The notes beneath the pieces were generated by a model, which saw only the letters and a list, made by a program, of their open reading frames with translations, did no database searches and had not been told where the DNA came from. The position numbers and the translations under genes are program-made. 64,000 nucleotides of DNA from Nocardioides massiliensis (lineage in GTDB: Bacteria > Actinomycetota > Actinomycetes > Propionibacteriales > Nocardioidaceae), in assembly GCF_030811215.1 (NCBI RefSeq), contig NZ_JAUSQM010000001.1, positions 930,001 to 994,000 of the forward strand, in the 5' to 3' direction. Position 1 is the stretch's first letter. Every line of letters starts with the position of its first letter. Shown in pieces: positions 7,988 through 15,967 of this stretch.

Positions 7988-9223
7988 CGGCGGATTCAAC
8001 CGGTCAGCGCAACGGGTCCTGTGAGATTAGGCAGTCACTGATCACAGGAGGATCCGGATGCAGGGCAAACACGGTCATCTCAGCCGGGAGCAGAAGCAGC
8101 TCGCGCTCAGGCTTCACGCGAAGGGTTGGCGGCTGGTCGACATCGCCAAGGAGATCGGCTGCAGTGCGCCGATGGTCGGCATCATGGCCCGGACCGGCAG
8201 GCACGTCGACGCCAAGCCGTTCGGCTGGGAACCACGCCCGGGCTGCCTGACGATCGACGAGCGCGAGCAGATCCTGCTGGGAATCAATCGTGGCGACACC
8301 TTCACTGCGATCGCCGAGCAACTGGGCCGTGCGGTGTCGACCGTCAGCCGTGAGGTGAAGCGTGGCGGCGGGCGCTGTGGCTACTCGGCCTGGCATGCGC
8401 ACGAACGCGCCCGCGAACAAGCTCGCCGACCGAAGCCGTTCAAGCTCGCGTCGGGTCGACTGCTCGAGGAGGTCGCCAGTCGGCTGGAGCAACTGTGGTC
8501 GCCCGAGGAGATCGCGGCGCGCCTACGTTTGGATCACGCCGATGATCCGGAGATGCGGGTGAGCCACGAGACGATCTATCAGTCGCTGTTCGTGCAAGGC
8601 CGAGGCGAGCTGCGCCGTGAGCTGGCGCGGTGCCTGCGGTCCGGACGAGCTACACGCAAGCCTCGCGGAACCACCGACGGCCGCGGCCGCATCCCCGGCA
8701 TGGTGATGCTCAGCGAGCGCCCCGCAGAAGCCGACGACCGCGCTGTTCCAGGACACTGGGAAGGCGACCTCATCCTCGGCGAAGGCAGTCGCAGCGCCGT
8801 CGGCACGCTCGTTGAGCGGAGCACCCGGATGGTTCTGCTGCTACACCTGCCTGAAGGCAAGAGCGCCGAGCAGGTCGAGGCAGCGATGCGCAAGGCCATC
8901 ACAGCGTTGCCGTCGTCGTTGGCCCGGACGATCACCTGGGACCAAGGCGCAGAGATGTCCAAGCACGCCGCGTTCACCACCGCCACGGGCATTCCGATCT
9001 ACTTCTGCGATCCCCACTCGCCCTGGCAGCGCGGGAGCAACGAGAACACCAACGGTCTGCTGCGCCAGTACCTCCCCAAGGGCAGTGACCTGAGCGTCGT
9101 CAGCCGCGAGGAGCTTGACGCGATCCAGGACAGCCTCAACGGACGTCCACGCAAGACGCTGGGCTATCTGACACCATCAGAGAAGCTCGCAGAGCTTCTT
9201 GCGCCCACCGGTTGAATCCGCCG
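7988..9223 (+). mobile_element. IS30-family insertion sequence
   Basis: About 1236 bp bounded by 17-bp inverted repeats, CGGCGGATTCAACCGGT (7988-8004) and its complement (9207-9223). It holds a single IS30-type transposase. No convincing target duplication is seen. It lies between the RIT right-end array and the last 24 bases of the RIT. Confidence 0.88.
8058..9215 (+). CDS. IS30-family transposase
   Basis: 385 residues. It has the N-terminal HTH typical of IS30 (HLSREQKQLALRLHAKGWRL), a second helix-turn-helix region TAIAEQLGRAVSTVSREV, and a DDE core: WEGDLILG (Asp), TWDQGAEM (Asp), and HSPWQRGSNENTNGLLRQY (Glu). AGGAGGATCCGG precedes the ATG. Full length, so likely active. Confidence 0.95.
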   Translation: MQGKHGHLSREQKQLALRLHAKGWRLVDIAKEIGCSAPMVGIMARTGRHVDAKPFGWEPRPGCLTIDEREQILLGINRGDTFTAIAEQLGRAVSTVSREVKRGGGRCGYSAWHAHERAREQARRPKPFKLASGRLLEEVASRLEQLWSPEEIAARLRLDHADDPEMRVSHETIYQSLFVQGRGELRRELARCLRSGRATRKPRGTTDGRGRIPGMVMLSERPAEADDRAVPGHWEGDLILGEGSRSAVGTLVERSTRMVLLLHLPEGKSAEQVEAAMRKAITALPSSLARTITWDQGAEMSKHAAFTTATGIPIYFCDPHSPWQRGSNENTNGLLRQYLPKGSDLSVVSREELDAIQDSLNGRPRKTLGYLTPSEKLAELLAPTG

Positions 9224-9227
9224 ACTT

Positions 9228-9249
9228 CAAATGCCGACGTCGGCATTTG
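9228..9249. repeat. 22-bp perfect palindrome at the RIT/IS3 junction
   Basis: Bases 9228-9249 form a perfect palindrome with core ATGCCGACGTCGGCAT. It contains two head-to-head copies of the ATGCCGAC motif found at the RIT ends and touches the 7-bp repeat TGATGTC. It is probably the outer recombinase-binding site of the RIT right end. Confidence 0.7.
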
Positions 9250-9254
9250 ATGTC

Positions 9255-9671
9255 GCCGATCCACAGCTCGTTCGGGGCATCGGCCTTGAACTCGTGGCGG
9301 ATGACGCCGTGCTTGTCGACCACGGCGCACAGGTCGTCGTGGACCGGCGGGCCGGGCTTCTTCGCCTTGCCGCGCTTGGGCTTGCCGAACACCGACCACC
9401 AACCCAGCTGCGAGCAGATCCGCCACGCGGTCCGCTCCGCCATCGCCTCGCCCGCGGTGGCCGCCTCGTCGCCCAGGAAGCGGTAGCCGAACTCGGGGTC
9501 ATCCTTGTGGGCGTCGAACAAAGCGTTGGCGCGGTAGGCCATGACCAGCTCGGCGTCGGTGACCGGCGCGCTGAGCCACCGATAGTAGGGCTGGCGAGCG
9601 ATCTTGAGCACCCGGCACGTCACCGTGACGGGGATCCCGTCGACAGCCAGCTCGCGGACGAGCGGGTACAT
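9255..9671 (-). pseudogene. IS3 orfB transposase, 5' half
   Basis: Starts at ATG 9671 with MYPLVRELAVDGIPVTVTC and includes the HTH_21-type region YRFLGDEAA. It ends at ADAPNELWIG, just before the first catalytic Asp of the core, which lies in the repeat TGATGTC. The frame continues into 2872-2390 after removal of the RIT block. The start codon sits beside the IS110 insertion point. Confidence 0.88.
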
Positions 9672-9704
9672 CTGTAATGGGTGCTGGCTGGCCCGTGGCT
9701 GGCT

Positions 9705-9900
9705 GGAAGGCTGACCTCGGCCTGCGCGCGTGACTCGCGGTATATCCGACCCACTACCCAGTGGTGGTGTCTTGAAAATGACATGTCCGCACGCCGGCCG
9801 AGGTTCGGCCCTCACGCGCAGATGCCTTGATTAGAAGCCTGTCCGACCACCGGCTGCATCGTGGTCGTGACTCATTACAGATGTGACTCTGAGCGACCCA
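9705..9900 (+). ncRNA. Predicted IS110 bridge RNA with decoded target and donor loops
   Basis: Loop 1: an outer stem CTCGGCC (9716-9722)/GGCCGAG (9796-9802) encloses GGTATATC (9739-9746), a small hairpin CCACT/AGTGG, and GAAAATGA (9774-9781). GGTATATC matches the left target GGTACATC (9665-9672) with one change that allows G-U pairing. GAAAATGA is the exact complement of the right target TCATTTTC (11017-11024). Loop 2: TAGAAGC (9832-9838) equals the right-end sequence at 11009-11015, then hairpin GACCAC/GTGGTC, then CATTACAGA (9873-9881), the exact complement of the left end TCTGTAATG (9671-9679). The geometry follows that reported for IS110 bridge RNAs. Exact RNA ends are guesses. Confidence 0.85.
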
Positions 9901-9946
9901 CGGGCTTGAGCCGGAACGTCTCCACCCCTTCGAGTCAGGAGTTCCG

Positions 9947-10999
9947 TTGACCATCGTTGCCCAACTGTTCGAGCACGTCGTCGGCATCGACACCCACGCC
10001 CGCACCCACACCTACTGCCTTATCGCCGCCGCGACCGGAGCGGTCATCGACGGCGCGACCTTCCCCACCACCAAGGCCGGCAACGCACGAGCGATCGCTT
10101 GGATCGTTCGCCGAACCAGCGGAAGCGTCCTCGCTGCGGTCGAGGGCACCTCGTCCTACGGGGCAGGCATCACCGCTGCCCTGAGCGAGGCCGGTTTCGA
10201 CGTCGCCGAGGTACGCCCCGCTGCCCGGAGCACGCATGCTCACAGTGGCAAGTCTGACTCGCTCGATGCCGAAGCCGCAGCGCGAGCGGTCCTCGGTCGC
10301 GAGTTCGATCGCCTAGCCAAGCCCCGACAAGCCGGCCAGCGCACTGCGCTGCGGGTGCTGCTCGCCTCGCGATCGATCCTCGATCAGCAGCGCACCGCGA
10401 ACCGCAACGCCCTCCTCGCGTTGCTGCGCAGCGTCGACTTGGGGATAGATGCGCGCAAGCCCCTGACCGACGCGCAGGTCCGCACGATCGCGACATGGCG
10501 GATCAGCCGCGCCGCCGCACAGCACGACCCGTCGGCAATCGCTCGGCGCGAGGCTCGTCGTCTGGCCTGTTCCGTCGTCGAGCAAGGCGATCTCTTGAAG
10601 CAGAACCACCGCGAGCTTCACCTGCTTGCAGAGACCCTCGCTCCCGGCCTTCAGGCCCAGCCAGGCGTCGGACCCGTCACCGCGGCGATCATCATCTGCG
10701 CCTACTCCCATCACGGCCGGGTCCGCTCAGAAGCAGCGTTCGCGGCACTCGGCGGCATTGCACCGGTCCCCGCTTCGTCGGGCAACACCGATCGTCATCG
10801 CCTGTCCCGCTCAGGCGATCGCCAACTCAACCGAGCATTCGATGTCATCGTCCGCACGCGGATGAGCTACGACGAAACCACTCGCGACTACGTCGCCCGT
10901 CGACGTGCTGAAGGCCGCTCCAACCGCGAGATCCGCCGCTGCCTCAAGCGATACGTGTGCCGCGCGATCTTCCGCGAACTCCAGACCGCGATGGCTTGA
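9947..10999 (+). CDS. IS110-family recombinase (DEDD transposase)
   Basis: 350 residues from TTG 9947, preceded by AGGAG. The N-terminal RuvC-like DEDD domain shows VVGIDTHART (Asp15), AAVEGTSSYG (Glu) and KSDSLDAEAAARA (Asp residues). The C-terminal transposase_20 domain shows AQPGVGPVTAAIII and then PVPASSGNTDRHRLSRSGDRQLNRA, which holds the conserved Ser region. The enzyme inserts a circular intermediate at sites chosen by its bridge RNA. Full length and apparently active. Confidence 0.95.
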   Translation: MTIVAQLFEHVVGIDTHARTHTYCLIAAATGAVIDGATFPTTKAGNARAIAWIVRRTSGSVLAAVEGTSSYGAGITAALSEAGFDVAEVRPAARSTHAHSGKSDSLDAEAAARAVLGREFDRLAKPRQAGQRTALRVLLASRSILDQQRTANRNALLALLRSVDLGIDARKPLTDAQVRTIATWRISRAAAQHDPSAIARREARRLACSVVEQGDLLKQNHRELHLLAETLAPGLQAQPGVGPVTAAIIICAYSHHGRVRSEAAFAALGGIAPVPASSGNTDRHRLSRSGDRQLNRAFDVIVRTRMSYDETTRDYVARRRAEGRSNREIRRCLKRYVCRAIFRELQTAMA

Positions 11000-11016
11000 C
11001 GCGAGGCATAGAAGCG

Positions 11017-11310
11017 TCATTTTCCCGGAAGATTGGCCTGCGACAGATACGCGGCTGCTCGACGCAGGACTTCGTTCTCCTGCTCCAGCAGCCGCAGCCG
11101 CTTGCGCAGCTCGCGGTTCTCAGCGTTCTCAGCAGGTGTCGTTCCAGGCTTCACCCCATCCTCGACATCGGCGGACTTCATCCAGTTCGTCAGGCACGAC
11201 TCGCTGATGCCGAAGTCGGCAGCGATCTGCTTGAGATGAACTCCCGGCTCACGGTTCCTCGCGACACGGACCACGTCATCACGGAACTCCTTGGGATAGG
11301 GCTTCGGCAC
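11017..11310 (-). CDS. IS3-family OrfA (helix-turn-helix)
   Basis: About 97 residues from GTG 11310 (VPKPYPKEFRDDVVRVARN); GGAAGG lies 9 nt upstream. ATG 11319 is the alternative. An HTH_Tnp_1 domain (LKQIAADFGISESCLTNWMK) is followed by a leucine-zipper-like coiled coil (NRELRKRLRLLEQENEVLRRA). It ends NLPGK with its stop at the IS110 right junction. In IS3 elements a -1 frameshift near this end fuses OrfA to OrfB; IS110 now separates them. Confidence 0.9.
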   Translation of the reverse strand: MPKPYPKEFRDDVVRVARNREPGVHLKQIAADFGISESCLTNWMKSADVEDGVKPGTTPAENAENRELRKRLRLLEQENEVLRRAAAYLSQANLPGK

Positions 11311-11379
11311 AGCAAACATCCTTCCAGCAGTGCTCCTCAGCACCACAGATCAGATGTCACCTGTCCGTGCAGCAGTCCC

Positions 11380-11600
11380 AACGGGCCAAGGACGACAAGG
11401 CGGAGCCCCTCCGAGGCCAGACGGGTGCGGACCACATAGGCCACGAGGAACACACCGACCAACAGACTGGTCGCCCAGGCGCGATCCTCATCGAGCACGA
11501 GCGCCCGGAGCAACACCACCACAGCCAGTGCCAGCACCAGCAGGTGTAGGCCGAGCCGCAACTGGGCGACATTGGGCTGCGGATACCCGAACCTCACCAC
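11380..11600 (-). pseudogene. Membrane-protein N-terminus truncated by IS3
   Basis: From GTG 11600 the frame gives two hydrophobic helices, LGLHLLVLALAVVVLLRAL and ATSLLVGVFLVAYVV, then LASEGLRLVVLGPL. It runs into the IS3 terminal repeat at 11379; the remaining residues up to a stop inside IS3 are not native. The pattern resembles the membrane-spanning start of actinobacterial sensor histidine kinases, but too little remains to be sure. The rest of the gene is not found in the window. Confidence 0.55.
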
Positions 11601-11617
11601 ACGAGTCTAGATCGAGA

Positions 11618-12151
11618 TCATTGCGCGCTTGGAGTCCGCGGCAGGATGAGGACCGACCCGTTCGCAGCGACCGTGGATTGCGCGGGGTCTGTGAGCAACC
11701 GGATCACCTCCCCGTGGGTGACGAGGATGTGCGGGACCGATGGGTCCAGTTCGTCCAGCAGAGTCCGCAACCGCGCGATCACCGCGCTGGCGCGCTCGAC
11801 CCCGAGGAAGGGGCCTGCACCTGGGACGCGGAGGATTCGGGTCGTCACCGAGTGCCGACACCCTTGGCGCACGCCGAAGTGTCGCTCACGCAGCCGGCCG
11901 TCGACCCGGGGGGCGCAGCCGAGGATGGCCCCGATGATGCTCGCCGTCCCGGTCGCGCGGGCCAGGTCACTCGTGTGGAGGCGGACGTCCGACACCTGCT
12001 CCGCAAGCGCACGCTGCAAGCATCGGCCCGCATCCTCCGACTGCGCTCGCCCCCGGCGAGTCAGCACCGGGTAGGGCGTCTGCCCCTGGGTCCGTCCGGC
12101 GACGTTCCACTCCGACTGGCCGTGACGGACGATATACACCGGCTGCCTCAC
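11618..12151 (-). CDS. Histidine phosphatase family protein (possible alpha-ribazole phosphatase)
   Basis: 177 residues from GTG 12151, chosen because GGGAGG sits 9 nt upstream; the upstream ATG at 12160 is too close to that site. It starts VRQPVYIVRHGQSEWN, the RHG phosphohistidine motif, and has the second catalytic His in ILVTHGEVIRLL. The family includes phosphoglycerate mutases and CobC-type alpha-ribazole phosphatase. It sits back to back with the cobalamin locus, so removal of the phosphate from alpha-ribazole phosphate or cobalamin phosphate is a reasonable guess, not proven. Confidence 0.75.
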   Translation of the reverse strand: MRQPVYIVRHGQSEWNVAGRTQGQTPYPVLTRRGRAQSEDAGRCLQRALAEQVSDVRLHTSDLARATGTASIIGAILGCAPRVDGRLRERHFGVRQGCRHSVTTRILRVPGAGPFLGVERASAVIARLRTLLDELDPSVPHILVTHGEVIRLLTDPAQSTVAANGSVLILPRTPSAQ

Positions 12152-12160
12152 GCGGTGCAT

Positions 12161-12270
12161 CCTCCCGTAGGCTGCGAAGACGCCCGCTGCGCAGGAACCC
12201 GGTGAGACTCCGGGGCGGTTCCGCCACTGTGATGCGACCTCAGGTCGCCAGCCAGACACTCGCCGTGGGT
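12161..12270 (+). promoter_or_regulatory. Cobalamin riboswitch upstream of cobN
   Basis: Conserved cobalamin-riboswitch elements in order: GGAACCCGGTGAGACTCCGG, then GCGGTTCCGCCACTGTGA, a short hairpin (GCGACC/GGTCGC), and the B12 box AGCCAGACACT (12250-12260). It is a compact version without the extra peripheral stem seen in the btuF and cobG leaders. It ends about 50 nt before the cobN start, so it may act by hiding the ribosome site. Confidence 0.92.
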
Positions 12271-12319
12271 CGTATCCGACCACTTGACGGGGCGAGAACC
12301 CCGGAGGAGGAACCCGGCC

Positions 12320-15300
12320 ATGGCCGCGTCCACGCGCATCTGCCTGCTCTCGACGTCAGACACCGACCTGCTCTCCGCGCGGGCGAGCGGCGCGGACTAC
12401 CGCCTCGCCAACCCCGCGCGCACCACCGACTCCGACCTCGTTGCGTGCACCACCGGCTCCGGCCTGGTGGTGGTGCGCCTTCTCGGCTCACCTCAGGACC
12501 TCTGGCCCGGGCTCGCCGAGGTGCGTGCCGCCGGCACGCCGGTGGTCATCCTGGGGGGCGAGCAGCAGCCGAGCGCCGAGCTGATGGAGCTCTCCTCCGT
12601 GCCGATCGGCATCGCGGCCGAGGCGCACCGCTACCTCGCCGAGGGTGGACCGGCCAACCTGCGCCAGCTCCACGCGTTCCTCTCCGACACGGTTCTGTTG
12701 ACCGGTGAGGGCTTCGACCCGCCCTCTGCCCTCCCCGCGTGGGGATATGCCGATCGACCCGCCGCAGCGACCGATGAGCGACTCTCGCGCGTCGGTGTCC
12801 TGTACTACCGCGCCCACGAGGCGAGCGGGAACACCGCCTTCGCCCATGCTCTCGCCGACGCCGTGGACGCGACCGGCCGCGCCGTGGGTGTGCCGATCTT
12901 CGCCGGCTCCCTGCGGAGCGCACCCGATGACCTCTTCGACGCGCTGGGAACGCTCGACGCACTGGTCGTGACCGTGCTTGCGGCCGGTGGCAGTGTGCCG
13001 GCCTCGGTCAGCGCCGGTGGTGACGACGAGACCTGGGATGTCGAGCGGATCGCCGCGCTCGACATCCCGGTGCTACAGGGACTGTGCTTGACCAGCAGCA
13101 AGGCCGACTGGGAGGCCAGCGACGACGGTGTCACGCCGCTGGACTCCGCCAACCAGATCGCGATCCCGGAGTTCGACGGGCGGATCATCACCGCGCCGTT
13201 CTCCTTCAAGGAGGTCGACCCCGACGGACTCCCCCACTACGTCGCCGACCCCGAGCGCTGCCGACGGGTGGCGACGATCGCCGTCAACCATGCCTGCCTG
13301 CGTCACGTCCCGAACGCCGAGAAGCGGGTCGCGCTGGTCCTCTCGGCCTATCCCACCAAGCACTCCCGCATCGGCAACGCCGTCGGGCTGGACACACCTG
13401 TCTCGACGATCCGGCTGCTGCGGCGCTTGCGTGACGCCGGCTATGACCTCGGGGGCCCCGGCGCCGTCCCCGGCCTCGATCTCGACGACGACACCGCCGC
13501 TGGCGACGCGCTCATCCACGCGCTGATCGCGGCCGGCGGTCAGGACGAGGAGTGGTTGACCTCGGGCCAGCTCACCGAGGCCCACGTGCGCATCCCGACC
13601 GAGCGCTACGTGCAGTGGACCAGGGACCTTCCGACGGCGTTGCGCCGGGCGATGACCGAGGCGTGGGGCGAAGCTCCCGGCCGGCTCTTCGTCAACGATG
13701 CCGGTGAGATCGTCCTGGCCACGCTCGTGGCGGGCAACGTCGTCCTGATGATCCAGCCGCCGCGCGGTTTCGGGGAGAACCCGGTGGCGATCTACCACGA
13801 CCCGGACCTCGCGCCCACCCACCATTACCTCGCGGCGTACCGATGGCTGGAGGCTGCGCCGGCCGACGGTGGCTTCGGCGCACACGCCATCGTGCACATC
13901 GGCAAGCACGGGTCGCTGGAGTGGTTGCCCGGCAAGAACGCCGCCCTGTCCGCCGCGTGCGGCACCGACGCGGTGCTCGGAAGCCTGCCGTTGTTCTACC
14001 CGTTCCTCGTCAACGACCCGGGCGAGGGCGCGCAGGCCAAGCGCCGAGCACACGCCACGATCGTCGATCACCTCGTCCCGCCGATGGCCCGCGCCGAGAC
14101 CTACGGCGACATCGCTCGACTGGAGCAGCTCCTCGACGAGTACGGCAACATCGCCGCGATGGACCCGGGGAAACTGCCCGCCATCCGCGGCGAGATCTGG
14201 TCACTGATGCGCGCTGCGGAACTGCACCGCGACCTGGGCCTGGAGGAGCGACCGGCCGACGAGGAGTTCGACGACTTCCTCCTCCACGTCGACGGATGGC
14301 TGTGCGAGATCAAGGACGTCCAGATCCGTGACGGCCTGCATGTGCTCGGACAGTCACCCACGGGCGACGCCCTGGTCAACCTCGTGCTCGCCGTCCTGCG
14401 TGCCGCCCAGGTGTGGGGCGGTGTCGGCAACGCGGTGCCCGGCCTGCGCGCGGCACTCGGCCTGACCGACGACGCCTCGACCACCGAGGTCGACGCGTTC
14501 GAGGCGCAGGCACGCGCACTGGTCACGGCCCTGGCCGAGGCGGGATGGGACCCGGGAGCAGTGGACCAGCTCCATCCCGATGCGCATGTCCGGGCCGCGC
14601 TGCGCTTCGCCGCTACCGAGGTGGTCCCCCGCCTCGCCGCCACCACCGACGAGATGGACCGGCTGCTGCACGCCCTGGACGGTGGCTTCGTCCCGGCCGG
14701 CCCGTCCGGATCGCCGCTGCGCGGCCTGGTCAACGTGCTGCCGACCGGGCGCAACTTCTACACCGTCGACCCACGCGCCGTCCCGTCCCGGTTGGCCTGG
14801 CAGACCGGCCAGGCGATGGCCGACTCGCTGCTGCAGCGCTATCTCGACGAGACCGGGGAATATCCGACGTCGGTCGGTCTCTCGGTGTGGGGAACCAGCG
14901 CGATGCGCACGGCCGGGGACGACATCGCCGAGGTCCTCGCGCTGCTGGGTGTGCGCCCGGAGTGGGACGAGATGTCGCGACGGGTCAACCGGCTGGAGGT
15001 CGTCGGCCTCGACGAGCTCGGTCGGCCGCGCATCGACGTCACGGTGCGCATCTCCGGGTTCTTCCGCGACGCGTTCCCGCACGTGGTGGCGATGCTCGAC
15101 GACGCCGTGCAGCTGGTCGCGGACCTGGACGAGCCCGACGAGCTGAACTTCGTGCGGGCGCATGCTCGGGCCGACCTCGCCGAGCACGGGGACGAGCGGC
15201 GCGCCACGATGCGCATCTTCGGTTCCAAGCCCGGGTCGTACGGCGCCGGCATCCTGCAGGTCGTCGAGTCAGGCGCCTGGCGCGATGACCAGGACCTCGC

Positions 15301-15967
15301 CGAGGTCTACACCGCGTGGGGTGGGTTCGCCTACGGCCGGGGCCTGGACGGCACACCGGCCGCCGACGACATGCGAACGGCATACCGGCGGATCAAGGTC
15401 GCGGCCAAGAATGTCGACAGCACCGAGCACGACATTGCGGATTCCGACGACTACTTCCAGTACCACGGCGGGATGGTCGCCACCGTGCGCGCGCTGACCG
15501 GGGCCGACCCCAAGGCCTACGTGGGCGACTCCACCTCCCCCGACGCCGTGCGCACCCGGACCCTGCAGGAGGAGACCAACCGGGTGTTCCGTGCCCGGGT
15601 GGTCAATCCGCGGTGGATCGCGGCGATGCAGCGCCACGGCTACAAGGGCGCCTTCGAGCTCGCCGCGACCGTCGACTACCTCTTCGGCTTCGACGCGACC
15701 ACCGGGGTCGTGCACGACTGGATGTATGAGTCGCTGGCCGCGTCGTACGTGCTCGACGAGACCAACCAGGCCTTCCTGCGCACGTCGAACCCCTGGGCGC
15801 TGCGCGGGATCGTGGAGCGGCTGCACGAGGCTGCCGAGCGCGGGCTGTGGGCCGAGCCGGACCCGGAGACCCTCGCGTCGCTGCAGAAGGTCTACCTGGA
15901 GGTCGAGGGCGACCTCGAGGACGACCTTCAGGACGACCTCGCAAACGACGGGGACCCGCCCGCGTGA
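12320..15967 (+). CDS. cobN: Cobaltochelatase large subunit CobN
   Basis: 1215 residues, typical for CobN. It inserts cobalt into hydrogenobyrinic acid a,c-diamide in the aerobic pathway, together with AAA+ and VWA partner subunits, here probably the ChlI-ChlD fusion at 27485-29551. Family blocks visible: ALVLSAYPTKHSRIGNAVGLD, AHAIVHIGKHGSLEWLPGKN, LPTGRNFYTVDPRAVPS, GLSVWGTSAMRTAGDDIAEV and RIFGSKPGSYGAGILQ. The start is ATG 12320, with GGAGGAGG 10 nt before it. It is first in an operon cobN-cobF-cobQ-cobK with start/stop overlaps, under the cobalamin riboswitch just upstream. Confidence 0.96.
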   Translation: MAASTRICLLSTSDTDLLSARASGADYRLANPARTTDSDLVACTTGSGLVVVRLLGSPQDLWPGLAEVRAAGTPVVILGGEQQPSAELMELSSVPIGIAAEAHRYLAEGGPANLRQLHAFLSDTVLLTGEGFDPPSALPAWGYADRPAAATDERLSRVGVLYYRAHEASGNTAFAHALADAVDATGRAVGVPIFAGSLRSAPDDLFDALGTLDALVVTVLAAGGSVPASVSAGGDDETWDVERIAALDIPVLQGLCLTSSKADWEASDDGVTPLDSANQIAIPEFDGRIITAPFSFKEVDPDGLPHYVADPERCRRVATIAVNHACLRHVPNAEKRVALVLSAYPTKHSRIGNAVGLDTPVSTIRLLRRLRDAGYDLGGPGAVPGLDLDDDTAAGDALIHALIAAGGQDEEWLTSGQLTEAHVRIPTERYVQWTRDLPTALRRAMTEAWGEAPGRLFVNDAGEIVLATLVAGNVVLMIQPPRGFGENPVAIYHDPDLAPTHHYLAAYRWLEAAPADGGFGAHAIVHIGKHGSLEWLPGKNAALSAACGTDAVLGSLPLFYPFLVNDPGEGAQAKRRAHATIVDHLVPPMARAETYGDIARLEQLLDEYGNIAAMDPGKLPAIRGEIWSLMRAAELHRDLGLEERPADEEFDDFLLHVDGWLCEIKDVQIRDGLHVLGQSPTGDALVNLVLAVLRAAQVWGGVGNAVPGLRAALGLTDDASTTEVDAFEAQARALVTALAEAGWDPGAVDQLHPDAHVRAALRFAATEVVPRLAATTDEMDRLLHALDGGFVPAGPSGSPLRGLVNVLPTGRNFYTVDPRAVPSRLAWQTGQAMADSLLQRYLDETGEYPTSVGLSVWGTSAMRTAGDDIAEVLALLGVRPEWDEMSRRVNRLEVVGLDELGRPRIDVTVRISGFFRDAFPHVVAMLDDAVQLVADLDEPDELNFVRAHARADLAEHGDERRATMRIFGSKPGSYGAGILQVVESGAWRDDQDLAEVYTAWGGFAYGRGLDGTPAADDMRTAYRRIKVAAKNVDSTEHDIADSDDYFQYHGGMVATVRALTGADPKAYVGDSTSPDAVRTRTLQEETNRVFRARVVNPRWIAAMQRHGYKGAFELAATVDYLFGFDATTGVVHDWMYESLAASYVLDETNQAFLRTSNPWALRGIVERLHEAAERGLWAEPDPETLASLQKVYLEVEGDLEDDLQDDLANDGDPPA

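Larger units (their letters stand above)
2873..9247 (-). mobile_element. Recombinase-in-trio (RIT) element, itself hit by IS1380 and IS30
   Basis: Three overlapping tyrosine recombinase genes read leftward (7846 to 2955), the hallmark of RIT elements. The block lies in IS3 orfB between two copies of TGATGTC (2866-2872 and 9248-9254). Seven bases matches the 6-8 bp overlap used by tyrosine recombinases. Both edges start with a shared arm: the left begins CTATGCCGACGT and the right, read inward, begins AATGCCGACGT. Nested insertions are IS1380 (6018-7732) in ritA and IS30 (7988-9223) just inside the right edge. Confidence 0.8.
9673..11016 (+). mobile_element. IS110-family insertion sequence
   Basis: 1344 bp inserted in the IS3 orfA/orfB junction. 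The undisturbed junction can be rebuilt as GGGTACATCATTTTCCC. The only duplicated bases are TC (9671-9672 and 11017-11018), matching the dinucleotide core of IS110 recombination. Layout: a 274-nt noncoding left end, the recombinase gene, and a 17-nt right end. There are no terminal inverted repeats, as expected for the family. Confidence 0.88.
2358..11379 (-). mobile_element. IS3-family element split by RIT/IS30 and IS110 insertions
   Basis: The two ends carry 25-bp inverted repeats (2358-2382 and 11355-11379) that differ at one base and share GCACGRACAGGTGACA. Removing the insertions leaves about 1.3 kb, the normal size for IS3 elements: orfA (11310-11017), the first half of orfB (9671-9255) and the second half (2872-2390). 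IS110 interrupts the orfA/orfB junction. The RIT block interrupts orfB. The left flank is the truncated ISL3 fragment and the right flank is a truncated membrane-protein gene. No clear target duplication of the IS3 itself is visible. Confidence 0.85.

Noticed and set aside
9177-9254. C-terminal extension of the IS3 orfB 5' half beyond WIGD
   Set aside because: It reads through RIT-end and IS30 sequence; the true continuation is at 2872-2390.
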